Part shown: positions 31,808 to 42,000 of the stretch, in pieces
How positions within the stretch are numbered: position 1 is the first letter of the stretch
Layout of the letters: the number at the start of each line of letters is the position of its first letter
Origin: a virus
IMG/VR virus record: IMGVR_UViG_3300009514_000006
Span: 1-64,000 of that record
DNA: 64,000 bases
Strand: one strand, 5' to 3'
Position numbers and translations under genes: made by a program
The notes under the pieces: model-generated
Database searches by the model: none
Seen by the model: the letters and a program-made list of their open reading frames with translations, nothing else
Told to the model about the DNA's origin: nothing

Positions 31808-32208
31808 CGTCGTATCTGTACCAGGTCTTGAGGTTTCAAGAACAAGTCTTGGGGCAGAGTCCACTCATAAATCGTTCCTAGAGACTTCAACTTCTCCCAG
31901 GCGTAGGGATTCATTACGATATATCGAGGCTCTCTCATGTCTCTCCAAAATACGCCGGCCCTCTGGCGCTTTGGGGCGTCTCTATACTTAAAATACAAAA
32001 CTATGAGATTTGCTTCTTCAAAATGATCGAATATGTACTTGATCCGGTGGGCCAGGGTTGTCATGCAGTTCTGATTACGATGGCACTGGTCCACTAAGCA
32101 TTTAAGAGGATACAACTGAGGTTCGTCTTCAATCAGAAACTGACACTCTGGGTAGAGGTCCACCATCTTCATAAAGAGTGTCTTCCTCTGTACTTCCAGA
32201 ATAAGCAT
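31804..32208 (-). CDS. hypothetical protein
   Basis: A 134-residue protein with four Cys/His-containing spots (CLVDQCHRNQNC), aromatic strands (ANLIVLYFKYRD) and YIVMNPYAWEKLKSLG at the end. No family recognised. Located between the lysis-like genes and the UvsW-like helicase. Confidence 0.55.
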   Translation of the reverse strand: MLILEVQRKTLFMKMVDLYPECQFLIEDEPQLYPLKCLVDQCHRNQNCMTTLAHRIKYIFDHFEEANLIVLYFKYRDAPKRQRAGVFWRDMREPRYIVMNPYAWEKLKSLGTIYEWTLPQDLFLKPQDLVQIRR

Positions 32209-32687
32209 TAGTTCTTATACCACAGTATCCCCGCTAGCACAGCCGTGGAGATACCCAGAGCACCAGCGGAACCCCAAGCTAGGTAATACTTCCAATCTCT
32301 AGATTCTGCTTGGTGTCGAAGGAGGTTCTCGTTTTTCCACTTCTTAAAGAGCCTCTCATTCTCATTCTTCAACACCACAACTTGGGTGCGGCATTCACTA
32401 ACAATTTTATCTAGCTTGGCCACCTCATCTGTCAACAAGGTAACCTCATCACTAAGAGCCTGCACCTTGTCTTCGCAAGGGAGGTATCCGGCAAAGTAAA
32501 TGCTTATAAGTGTCTTGAATTCTGTTAGGTCAAAGCACTGAACCACCAGGGGCTTATTATCGATCACCAGTTGGGAACGAATCCCTGTAGGGAAAGGTAG
32601 GGGGTCAGCAGACGCTGTGAGCGGACTAAGGCTTAGGAGTAACACTATCGAGGTACTTATCAACATCTTCCCAATTTTTGATTGCAT
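32208..32687 (-). CDS. exported coiled-coil protein with C-terminal membrane anchor
   Basis: A 159-residue protein from ATG 32687. A Sec signal (MLISTSIVLLLSLSPLTASA, cleavage before ADPL) leads to a periplasmic coiled coil (about 75-130; LSDEVTLLTDEVAKLDKI) and a C-terminal transmembrane helix (LAWGSAGALGISTAVLAGIL). Membrane tethers at both ends recall u-spanins, but there is no lipobox Cys. Its start overlaps the upstream spanin-like gene by 62 bases, as Rz/Rz1 pairs do. Confidence 0.55.
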   Translation of the reverse strand: MQSKIGKMLISTSIVLLLSLSPLTASADPLPFPTGIRSQLVIDNKPLVVQCFDLTEFKTLISIYFAGYLPCEDKVQALSDEVTLLTDEVAKLDKIVSECRTQVVVLKNENERLFKKWKNENLLRHQAESRDWKYYLAWGSAGALGISTAVLAGILWYKN

Positions 32688-33042
32688 CGATCTTCTCTTC
32701 CTGTTCAGCTTTAAACTTTTCAATCTCTTTAATATCTTTTTGGACAAGAGTTCTGCTCTTACGAATAAGAGCAATAGCAGCCTCATGTTCCGCAATGTGG
32801 GCGTCACTAGTGTCCAGTACTGCCCTTACCTTAGCCCTGATTTCCTCTTCTTCTTTAACATCCAGCTCATGCCTTAGTCTAGCTAATTCTCTATCCCGCC
32901 ACCACATTTTAACAGAAAAGTAGGTAATCAGAAGCATCACAGCAATAAAAAGCAAGGACTTAACTGTAAGCTTGCTAATCGTGTCACGATCTAATTGCTT
33001 CACGCCCTGCTCCATGAACCATTTTACCAAATCACTATTCAT
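32626..33042 (-). CDS. i-spanin-like membrane coiled-coil protein
   Basis: A 138-residue protein with one transmembrane helix (about 26-44; VKSLLFIAVMLLITYFSV) and then a long charged coiled coil (about 50-125), the Rz/i-spanin topology for late disruption of a Gram-negative envelope. The N-terminal 25 residues before the helix are longer than usual. Located downstream of the holin-like gene, which supports a lysis role. Not proven: no sequence homology claimed. Confidence 0.5.
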   Translation of the reverse strand: MNSDLVKWFMEQGVKQLDRDTISKLTVKSLLFIAVMLLITYFSVKMWWRDRELARLRHELDVKEEEEIRAKVRAVLDTSDAHIAEHEAAIALIRKSRTLVQKDIKEIEKFKAEQEEKIDAIKNWEDVDKYLDSVTPKP

Positions 33043-33554
33043 AGGTCATCATCTCTCGAACCACCAATAAGGTCATCCTGCCTTCCAATGGCGGCTAGTA
33101 TACTAAACATATTTGAGGAAGGTCTGACATCGTAAAAGCCAGGACGAGAGTCTACCATGCTATCAATCTTAGTCCTGCGGCCAATAAACTGTACGATATT
33201 ATCAAGGACGGATAAGGGGGCACCTGATGAGGCTACCGGCCCTGCTGACACTGTCACAGTATAGGTCTCGCCCACCGTAAAACCACTAACCACCAGAAAC
33301 ACTGTCCTAGTTGTCAGCGTGTTACCTGTGCGAACCTCGTGGACCAGAACAGGGGATCCTGTTCCCTCTGGAACAATTGCGTACAAATCTTTGTTCTTCA
33401 GAGTAAGATTGTTCTTCATTGGAAGACTAAAAGTTAGCGCAATTAAATTCGATGCATACACATCGGCACTAACCACGTCAGATTCAGGAGGAGCGGCGGC
33501 CTCACCGGCACCCCACCCAGATACTCCCCAAAGACTTTCTCCCCAGCCAGCCAT
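33039..33554 (-). CDS. tail-associated structural protein
   Basis: A 171-residue protein. It begins with a Trp-Gly repeat (GWGESLWGVSGWGAGE), followed by an Ig-like beta domain (about 25-120; VVSADVYASNLIALTFSLPM, GFTVGETYTVTVSAGPV) and a disordered acidic end (GGSRDDDL). The Trp-Gly N-terminus recurs in tail proteins of large phages. Probably virion structural; no exact role assigned. Confidence 0.6.
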   Translation of the reverse strand: MAGWGESLWGVSGWGAGEAAAPPESDVVSADVYASNLIALTFSLPMKNNLTLKNKDLYAIVPEGTGSPVLVHEVRTGNTLTTRTVFLVVSGFTVGETYTVTVSAGPVASSGAPLSVLDNIVQFIGRRTKIDSMVDSRPGFYDVRPSSNMFSILAAIGRQDDLIGGSRDDDL

Positions 33555-33565
33555 ATCTTAGTCTC

Positions 33566-34351
33566 CTATGGAGTGCCCCATCGTGCACGTAAATGGTTTT
33601 CTACCGTGGTTCTCTCACCAGCACTTAGCTGTCTGTTATAGATGGCGATTTCCCCTATATCGCCCTTCCAGAAATAGTTCTGGCCACCACCCATACCTTG
33701 AGCGTTGTTGCTCCCGATGTAAAAACTAGGGGTCTTCCATCCCGAAGGAGTGGACGCAGCAGAGTGTACTTGTATTCCGTTTGCTCTTGCAACCCAGGTA
33801 GCTGGGCTACCAGTTCCGTTAGTCACGTTATACATCGAAAATTGATTCTGAGTGGCGAAAGCGCTACCTGTGAAGTTATACCGAACAGAAGATCCCCAAT
33901 CGTCGTACACTTGCCACACTGGAGACGCGAATGGGTACAAAGGAGCAGCCGTACTAGCACCGAACAACCAGAAAGCGTTGGTAACACCAGAGGCACGGGT
34001 TTGGGCTAGCATGATAAAGATCTCACCGTCTTGGGTACCAGATCTAAATGCCGGTTGATTCATATGGTTACCTAAGGTTGGCCAAGACGGAGCCCCGTCA
34101 AATCGGACAACAGGAAGACCATTTTGGGCAGCAGGAATAACATCTGGCTGTCCGGCGGCCCCACCCACTGCGGTCCAATGGGTATTATTACCGCTGATGT
34201 CGGTCCATTGAATGACCCCATTACCGTCTGTAGTCATGGGCCCATCAGCAGCAACATGGTGAACCAAACCAGAGGTGACAGGCATAGGCGGCGCAGAAGG
34301 ACCTCCTCCACCAGAGGGAGTCTTCATATTTGACACAGGCATCAGGAACAT
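33566..34351 (-). CDS. LamG/concanavalin-like tail protein
   Basis: A 261-residue protein. After a short Gly/Pro-rich lead, one LamG-type jelly-roll domain fills about residues 28-255 (VIQWTDISGNN, GLPVVRFDGAPSW, GDIGEIAIYNRQLSAGER). Such domains bind carbohydrates, so it is a receptor-binding or decoration candidate. Neighbours are other tail-tip proteins. Confidence 0.75.
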   Translation of the reverse strand: MFLMPVSNMKTPSGGGGPSAPPMPVTSGLVHHVAADGPMTTDGNGVIQWTDISGNNTHWTAVGGAAGQPDVIPAAQNGLPVVRFDGAPSWPTLGNHMNQPAFRSGTQDGEIFIMLAQTRASGVTNAFWLFGASTAAPLYPFASPVWQVYDDWGSSVRYNFTGSAFATQNQFSMYNVTNGTGSPATWVARANGIQVHSAASTPSGWKTPSFYIGSNNAQGMGGGQNYFWKGDIGEIAIYNRQLSAGERTTVENHLRARWGTP

Positions 34352-35121
34352 TACTTAAGATCCTTTAGAACGCTGCACTCCAGAATAGCACCATCCGGGC
34401 AATATCCGGTAAGGATATCTACGGCATTTGCAGCAGTAGACAAGGTGGGAGCAGATCCCCCCTCAAATTTGTATGCTGATCCGTAGGCCAGCGTCCTGGT
34501 GCCGGTTGGATCTTGCTTAATACGAAACAAATAAGTAAAACCAGCGACCAAATTCGTGGGGTTGTCCAGCGTGCGGTTTCCTTCTAGAGTTACCTGGAAA
34601 GAGTTACCCAAGGATGCATTGACAGAGATATTAGCAGCGTCCGTAAGAGCCACCGGAGAAGATCCTTGGGCTCCCGTGAAGGTATTAGTAGATCCAAGAA
34701 AAGCAAACAGGGCGTCTGTTTGTCTCATAAAGTAATCTAGGGCCTGGTGCCAACCTTTGGTGTTTCCTGATTCATCGTATTCCAAACCTTCCGCAAAAGC
34801 AGGAATACGGGCACCGGTACGAGCCAATGGAACAGCAAAAATTTCAACGCTGCTAAACGACCCATCAACCAGTGCCTTCACCTTATAGGAACCAACCACA
34901 TCCGGAACGAAGTCAGGAGTAGCAGTAGTGGGGCTATTCATTACCGTAGAGCTACCTTGTGGTTTCTCTACTAAGGTCCAGACATAGGAAGCACCGCTAT
35001 TGGCTGCCTCTGTGTCTGAGCAGGTGACGGTCTCACTTAAGACCAGATTGTTTCTACCCCGACCAGCAACGCCTGCTCCCGAGGTAGATCCAGTGGACTG
35101 GATGATGGGTGTTGTAGCCAT
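34351..35121 (-). CDS. tail protein with Ig/PKD-like domain
   Basis: A 256-residue protein. An Ig/PKD-like fold lies at about 25-105 (SYVWTLVEKPQGSSTV, VGSYKVKALVDG), then a linker with GWHQALDYFMRQTDALFAFLG and a C-terminal beta domain (FQVTLEGNRTLDNPTNL). The latter pattern is common at the ends of tail fibre and receptor-binding proteins. One-base overlap with the LamG gene. Confidence 0.65.
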   Translation of the reverse strand: MATTPIIQSTGSTSGAGVAGRGRNNLVLSETVTCSDTEAANSGASYVWTLVEKPQGSSTVMNSPTTATPDFVPDVVGSYKVKALVDGSFSSVEIFAVPLARTGARIPAFAEGLEYDESGNTKGWHQALDYFMRQTDALFAFLGSTNTFTGAQGSSPVALTDAANISVNASLGNSFQVTLEGNRTLDNPTNLVAGFTYLFRIKQDPTGTRTLAYGSAYKFEGGSAPTLSTAANAVDILTGYCPDGAILECSVLKDLK

Positions 35122-35137
35122 TGTTTATCCTCTATGT

Positions 35138-35473
35138 TTACTTGTTTAGCCAGGGAATCTTCTTGAGCACGCCCGACCAGCCGCCGACTGCCACTAAACC
35201 AGCAGTAGCCGCCGAAGACAGCACTGTCATACTCATTCCCATACCCCCAGCAAGAGCCGAGGCGGCAACGGTCATCGATGACATCAAGAAGGCAAAAACC
35301 ATTCCGCCGAAGTCAGTCCCGAACCAGCTCACATATTTAACCGCATATTTTCGGGTGACCCAGATGATAGCCATCAAGGCCAAACCTAGCATGATCAAGC
35401 CATCTCCGCCTTGGGCGGCTACCATTACCTTCGTGAAAAACTCACTCATACTCAAATCCATCATTGTCTCCAT
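35138..35473 (-). CDS. putative holin
   Basis: A 111-residue protein with three hydrophobic segments (about 24-41, 56-75 and 78-97) linked by short basic loops, ending in a basic WLNK tail. GTDFGGMVFAFLMSSMTVAASALAGG matches a phage holin-like family often found next to tail fibres. It would form membrane lesions at the end of infection. No endolysin was recognised nearby, so the call is tentative. Confidence 0.6.
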   Translation of the reverse strand: METMMDLSMSEFFTKVMVAAQGGDGLIMLGLALMAIIWVTRKYAVKYVSWFGTDFGGMVFAFLMSSMTVAASALAGGMGMSMTVLSSAATAGLVAVGGWSGVLKKIPWLNK

Positions 35474-35497
35474 AGTTATTTCTCCTTTTAAGTTAGT

Positions 35498-38400
35498 TTA
35501 CGACTTAAGTCTCAAGTTTAATCCCATATCGGTATCACTGGTTGGAGAGCCATCAGTGTCACTGTCTTTTCTAGCTTTGCTAAACGCAGTAGTAGCTGTG
35601 GTCCCAAATATGGCTGCTCCAGCACCAATATTCCGTGTATAATTACCACTAACAAACGATCTAAGCGACGACCCCACACTCAAACACGGTCCTGAACTGT
35701 TTAAATCTACTACATTACCAGAAATTGAGCATTGGTCTACAAGAACAGCAACAATGCCCTCAGCACTACCCGAGGTAGAAGTTATCGAGTTTCCCGTGAT
35801 CGATACTATATCATTAGTAGGAGAAGCAGAACTAGCATCGATCGCTTTGGTGAGACCAGTCCCTGTTAGATAAATACTATTACTAGATATAGATACAATA
35901 CTCACATCTTTGATCTTTATACCAGTGGTTGCTGCGGCATTAGACTGAACGGTGTTGCTGGAGATTACGGAAGAAAAAGAATTTCCAGCGGCCGGTCCTT
36001 CTACCACTATCCCCGCTACCTTGGCTTTACTCACTACATTACCCGATATAACCAATCTACCTTCTGTAGTCCCCACTCCCGTAAAAAAAACAGAAATACC
36101 ATTATTTAAATAAGTAGAGTCTGTGGCTACTACTGTGTTTCCTGTTACGGCCAACGATTCTACCACCTCAGACCCAGACTCTGCTCGGACACCAGCTTCT
36201 AATACGGTTCCGGTAATAAGAGGACCTACTGAAACATTATTACTGGCCACAGAAGCGCGGGACACTCCAGACAAAAGTAATATACCGTAACACTTAAATG
36301 AAGCATCGTTCAGGACCCCATTTAAATTGTTGCCAATGATTGAAATTTGGTCAGAGGCTGAGCCTGCCCCATCATTCTGTACCTTGATAAATGCATTGTT
36401 ATCAACTGCTGCGGAGGAGGAACCTAAGGCATCCATTTCATTGTTACTTATGGAGGTTTGTGTCACGCTATCTGCAAATATGCCTGTCCAAGAAGATGCA
36501 GCACCTGAACCCACTGTATCAAAAGTATTACTTAGAACCGACGCTCGGGTACAGTTCCGCATATGTACACCATGCACTGAGGTACCTGAGGTCATTTGGA
36601 TGCGCTTAAAAGAGCACCCCATAATAGAAAGAGAAACAATACTCGCAACCTTAATACCGTAAGTATCCCCTCCTGAAACCCCGTTCCCTACATCCACAAA
36701 CGAACAACCCCTAATATCTACACTAGTTTTAGTAGCAGTAGTATTGTTAGACAAATTGATGCCGGCTATCAATGTAGCCGCATCGTCTCCTAACAAGTCA
36801 AAATGACACCCAGATATAGACCCATCTCGGATGACCAAAGACGCTGTGTCAATGATACCCTGCTGGCCTCTTCCTGCTTGGCATTTGAGCAGACACCCAG
36901 AAATAGAGAACCTTGTCACCGTGCCGAGGCGCACACCAACATCGCAATCTACGAATTTAGTATCTGTAATAAACAGGTCACTTACAGACACGGCATCAAT
37001 TCCGATACTTGCGGTACCCGCAGTAGCACTTTGAGTAATAGAACTATTCAATACATGACAATCTACACAAGCAGTATCAAACTTGATACCAAATTTTCCA
37101 GTAGCACCGATAGTCATGCTACAATGATCAACTACCCAATTAGAGTAATTAGTAACCGTACCCAACCCAGTGTTGCTGGCGCAGTCTCTAATCGTGACGT
37201 TACTCCCATTAGTAGTTTGAAAAACAGTGCTAGTTCCCGAAATACCAACAAACTTACAACCAGAGAAGGTTAGGTCAACAAGAGAGACACCGGCCAAGTT
37301 CACCACATTAGTGGCGCCAGTAGCGGCCGAAATGTCAAACACACATTCTTTAAAACCTACATTAGTGGAGAAGCTAGCAAGAGTAAGGGCCCGACTGCTA
37401 GCGCTAACAAATGAGCACACAAACTTACAACCAATAAAATTGGTAGTAGTAACCTTACCACTAAAAGCAAGTCCCGATCCAAGCCCTGCTAGAGACGAAA
37501 ACACACACGAGTAGAACGAGGATTGATCAACAACCCCAGATCCTGAAGTGGCAAATCCCTCAAACACACATTGTGTAGCCACCACAACATCACCACTAGT
37601 AGACTCAACCGAGTGAGAAGCGCCCCCTGCACCTAGAGTGAATGCTATATCTTTCAATATTATAGCTATTTGACTACTAGCTGCTCCTGCAGCGGCCAAG
37701 ACTATCCCAGCCGTGGCACTGTCTGTGCGGATAATAGTAGCTCCTGTTCCGTCTCCAACCAGTGTCACTGGTGTAGTCAACGTAATAGGAGTAGCAATCG
37801 CATAGGTGCCTTTTTTAAGGTAGACAATACCTCCCTCTGCCGGTAACGAATCAATAGCGGCCTGAATGGGCACTCCAGTGGTTCCATTGAAGTCACCAAA
37901 AGTAGTGGTTCCGTTGCCTACAGATACTGTATGGGCCCTAGCGCCCTGAACGCCACCAACATTATCATAATACTTCGGTGTTGCGGGGAAGGTGGTGGGA
38001 GGAGCTACGTTACCTACCTCCGAGTCCTTAGCAGATCCCCATTTTAGTTGCCTCACTTGTGCAGCCAGGAAATCTACATATTCCTTTAGGTTCTTAACCT
38101 GTACATCGCTATTACCTGTAGCAGCATAAGGATCTTGAGAAAGTCCGTAGCCAAGCTCAGAGTTTCCTTGCCAGAACAGGGGACGAGCGTCTCCGGCTGT
38201 TGTCGGAAGAAGTGGGTTATGGGAAGTCCTCTCAGATATATATGAGTTAGGAGAACCGCTAATATCCACTACCCTCTCGCCAATACCGTGATTATTAGCC
38301 AAGGTTCCGGTAAGATTCAATACATTATTTTTTCGGTCATTCGATGCTATTGTTACTGTCTCTGAGGTCCCCAAGCCCTCACCAACTGTTATATTTCCGC

Positions 38401-39037
38401 TATTCGGGAACAAGCGAGAATCAAGAAGAGGCACAAAAGACCCCCCAATAGACACAGCTTGTTTCAGACAAGCCCTAGCAGGTTTTGTGCCAATCGATAT
38501 AGCGCCACCAGACACCGTCACAATAGCTACGGGTATTTTTACACTGTTATTGTCTGTGCTAAAAGAAAACGAAGTAGTTGAAATGGGCGAAACAATATTC
38601 CAATCTGGAATTAATCTCGTAGCTACATTCTCACTAAATTCACGTCCATCCGGAATTACGTCACCGGAAGTGTCCAAGCCATTATCATAGGTTGGATCCC
38701 AAAAAGCTCGGGAATCTACATCACCTTCACTGGTAACAAACTCTACCTCAACATAATATGTGGCGTTAGTTGAGGCTAGGGTGACTGACCGCTGGGCAGA
38801 GTCGTCTGTTTCGTTGACTACAATTTCCCCGTCTCTATCAAAAGCCAACCCATTAAACACAGTAAGGGTAAGGCCCGAAACCTCCACCCGAAACCCATCA
38901 GATACCCTAGGTAGGTTGTCCTGTATAAAAGACTCCCACCTTAGCTTGTCTGACTCGTTAGCAAAAGTCTCTGTAGATGCTTTAAAATCGACTACATCTA
39001 TTCGTTGATTCGGTAGTACGTTTACTCTTTTGGGCAT
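35498..39037 (-). CDS. beta-helix tail spike/fibre
   Basis: A 1179-residue protein. The N-terminal ~380 residues attach to the baseplate and include one FPxxG module (LFPNSGNITVGEG, about 207-262). From about 400 a right-handed parallel beta-helix begins (PIQAAIDSLPAEGGIVYLKKGTY) and runs with short repeated turns almost to the end. Such pectate-lyase-fold spikes bind and often cleave surface polysaccharides. No catalytic residues could be assigned by eye. Confidence 0.85.
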   Translation of the reverse strand: MPKRVNVLPNQRIDVVDFKASTETFANESDKLRWESFIQDNLPRVSDGFRVEVSGLTLTVFNGLAFDRDGEIVVNETDDSAQRSVTLASTNATYYVEVEFVTSEGDVDSRAFWDPTYDNGLDTSGDVIPDGREFSENVATRLIPDWNIVSPISTTSFSFSTDNNSVKIPVAIVTVSGGAISIGTKPARACLKQAVSIGGSFVPLLDSRLFPNSGNITVGEGLGTSETVTIASNDRKNNVLNLTGTLANNHGIGERVVDISGSPNSYISERTSHNPLLPTTAGDARPLFWQGNSELGYGLSQDPYAATGNSDVQVKNLKEYVDFLAAQVRQLKWGSAKDSEVGNVAPPTTFPATPKYYDNVGGVQGARAHTVSVGNGTTTFGDFNGTTGVPIQAAIDSLPAEGGIVYLKKGTYAIATPITLTTPVTLVGDGTGATIIRTDSATAGIVLAAAGAASSQIAIILKDIAFTLGAGGASHSVESTSGDVVVATQCVFEGFATSGSGVVDQSSFYSCVFSSLAGLGSGLAFSGKVTTTNFIGCKFVCSFVSASSRALTLASFSTNVGFKECVFDISAATGATNVVNLAGVSLVDLTFSGCKFVGISGTSTVFQTTNGSNVTIRDCASNTGLGTVTNYSNWVVDHCSMTIGATGKFGIKFDTACVDCHVLNSSITQSATAGTASIGIDAVSVSDLFITDTKFVDCDVGVRLGTVTRFSISGCLLKCQAGRGQQGIIDTASLVIRDGSISGCHFDLLGDDAATLIAGINLSNNTTATKTSVDIRGCSFVDVGNGVSGGDTYGIKVASIVSLSIMGCSFKRIQMTSGTSVHGVHMRNCTRASVLSNTFDTVGSGAASSWTGIFADSVTQTSISNNEMDALGSSSAAVDNNAFIKVQNDGAGSASDQISIIGNNLNGVLNDASFKCYGILLLSGVSRASVASNNVSVGPLITGTVLEAGVRAESGSEVVESLAVTGNTVVATDSTYLNNGISVFFTGVGTTEGRLVISGNVVSKAKVAGIVVEGPAAGNSFSSVISSNTVQSNAAATTGIKIKDVSIVSISSNSIYLTGTGLTKAIDASSASPTNDIVSITGNSITSTSGSAEGIVAVLVDQCSISGNVVDLNSSGPCLSVGSSLRSFVSGNYTRNIGAGAAIFGTTATTAFSKARKDSDTDGSPTSDTDMGLNLRLKS

Positions 39038-39042
39038 AATTA

Positions 39043-42000
39043 TTACCTACTATTAATGACGTTAATTAGTATACCAGCACCCTTAACCAAATCAAATAAT
39101 TCCCTAAAACAGGCACTGATATCCGGGGGCATAACCAAGGGAAAGGAATAACCATCAGTACGAGTCGTGCTTTCTGAAGAGCTTAACATGACTCTTTCTC
39201 CAACAACATGACCGGACAGTAGCACAGGAGGATCAAAGACTAAAGAAGTTCCATCAATATCTTGATAGATTGCTACTTCATCCTCACCTGCGTTAAACTC
39301 TATATATTCACCTACCGAATGAGTGTTGATGGGAGAAGCTGATATTGTCAACCTGTTAAGGCCAGTATCGTTTACTGACACGTACACCCTCTCCTCGCCT
39401 GCTTTGCCCTGCCCAAGTGTTATTTGGTAGGGGGACCCTGTAGGGGGGAAGATGCTGGAGTCAGGTACTTCGTAAACAGTCGGGCTAACTACATTAGTTA
39501 TTTTAGCTCTTGATGAAGGCGTCGCTAGCCCAAAGTTTAGGTACACCGTTCCGGACGGGCTAGGGAAACCAGACACAGAGGACAGAACTAACTCATAAGT
39601 CAGAGGTTCAACCAATTCATTGTACAAATGAGGAAAGATCAACCCGTTGTTTACTGTTATGACATCATTCAATAAACGAACTGTTTCAGTATCGTTATGA
39701 GCCACAGTGTTCGCCAATACTGTTAGAGTAGTGGCACCATCATTATCCAACACCGTAAGTATCTCCTCATTGGGACCTCCTTCGTCCACTATGACCCTAT
39801 ATCCAGCAGCATTGAGTATAGGTGTTTCCGGAAAAGCACTAGAATCATTTAAGGCTATATCAACCGAGAGTATACCAGGAGCAGGAATACCTACGGAACC
39901 ATCTAGAGAGTCCGCGACTGTGTTATTAGTGGAATCCTGTACCGTTGCATCTTCTGAATTACCGCTTTGTCTTCCTATACGAATAATATCCCCAATATTT
40001 AGTAAACTTGCATCTTTTACTTCTATATTAGTTCGACCAGATAATTGACCGGCAACAACCAGGGTGGGAGGAGGGACTAAGGTGGTAAGAGTAGATGACG
40101 TATCACTCGGACTTCTTTCTCCGGGGGAGAATAAGTACGGACCAGCAAATCTGTAGTCTATAACATTCCCCGATGCATCACGAACATTTCCTTCTTCTAA
40201 TGCGGGAGAGTCTCCATAAGGAAAAGTTACTAGAGACACACTAGTGCCTGCCGAATAGACAGAGCCAATCTCTTGTGTGAGGGTTAATGATGGCTTTGGA
40301 AAAGGTTTATCCGTGGAAAAAACAGGAGAATTATTCGCTGTCAAATCATTACTATTAGCTGTTGAATCTTTAAAATCATTAGCAAACTTCCAATACCCCC
40401 TCAGATCAGCCTGAGGCAAGGGCAGCTCCTGTAGCATACTATCCGAAATATCTGCTAAAGAACGGACAGTTGACCACACTCGTACTTCATCTATCAACCC
40501 GTCAAAATAATTAGGCGAACCTGCCTGCTCTCTCCCAATTTCAAAATTTGAGGACCCATTAAAAATGGTGCTGCCGGCCGAAAGAACCTGATCAACGCCC
40601 TGCTGCACCCCGTTCACGTAGAACCTACAAACACCATCTGACCTTTTTCTTGATACAGCAAAATGGTACCACACACCTATAGTAGGGGTAAACGCTTGAA
40701 GAGCCTGAACACTAGTATCTCCGTTATTGGAGAACCTAAAGGATAAGTTACCCCCAGAATATTGAAACCAGTAAGATCTGGTAAATCCCACGCCCCATTT
40801 GGCTACAAATGTGTTCGTAGCTGTGCTCTCAAACTTAGCCCAAAGCTCTATAGTGATATCATCAGTAATATCTAGACCAGTTTGCGCACCATCAGTTATA
40901 CTTAGGTACTGAGCGGAGGACGCTTCTAGATCTAAGGAATATGGGTTTATAGCAGAAACATCTTCTTGTCTAAATATGTAAAATGAGGTTTGGGTGCCGT
41001 CAACAAGAATAACCCCTGCCTCATCAGGAAAACCAGATACAGAATCTAACTCCAACTTTTTATCTGTAGAAATAGTTGCTCTTGCTAGAGTAGACGAAGC
41101 CGGAGATTGTACGGAGTCGTGAAACCACGAGGAATCAATATCTCTGATTATATTTAGACTAGATGGAATAACAACAGTAAGAATTCTAGGCGAGGTACTG
41201 TATAAGTCCCAGTGTTTACCTACTTGATAAACCCCGGCAGTTTCAACCAAAGCCCCAGAAACCAACAATTCCACGGAAGCCCCTACGCTGTGCGAAAACG
41301 ATAAAGGAAGAGGCAAAAGAAGCTGTGAAGAGGAGACATCGTTCCCATCAAAATATACAATCTCTTCACTTCCCTCTCCCTTATCAATCCTCAACAAACC
41401 AGAAACAGGGAAAACTTTAGTGTCCCCTACGTCCAACTGCAGGTAGGTTCTTCCAGGCGTCGCTGCAACCTCCAGTGGTTTTCTTACGAAATCAGATTTT
41501 ATACCAGAGTGAGAATTAAGCAAAGGTGAGCAGCTGAGGACATTAAATGCTGTATCGTTAAAGGATACTAAAACTACTTCCTCATACTCAGTTCCTCTGC
41601 CCACTAGAACAGGATAAGGATATCCTGTCTCTGGAAAAGAGCTAGTATCTAAAAGGGACAATGAAGTAGCCCCAGATATGGCTACTGATTTTAGTATACC
41701 CGAAGCATCCTCTATAGCGCTGTGACCTGTTTCTAGCGGTGCGGTAAGAAATATTTCATTAGTAGCGTAGTCAACAAAACAATAGTCTACAGTCTCTTCT
41801 GAGGGCAACCCCGGATCTAATATTATGGAACCTATCTGGGGTAAACGATCTGTATTTCTTACTACTATACTTTTGTCCCCAACCAACACCGAAGAAGTAA
41901 GATTGTGCCTTGTGCCAAACTGCGGGCCTAAACAAATCTCTAATATGTCTCTAAACGCTTTATAAATTAACTTGGGTTGTATGGCGAGCTTCTTGATAGC

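Noticed and set aside
35121-35642. 173-codon plus-strand frame
   Set aside because: Antisense to the holin-like gene and the spike end; the composition is not convincing.
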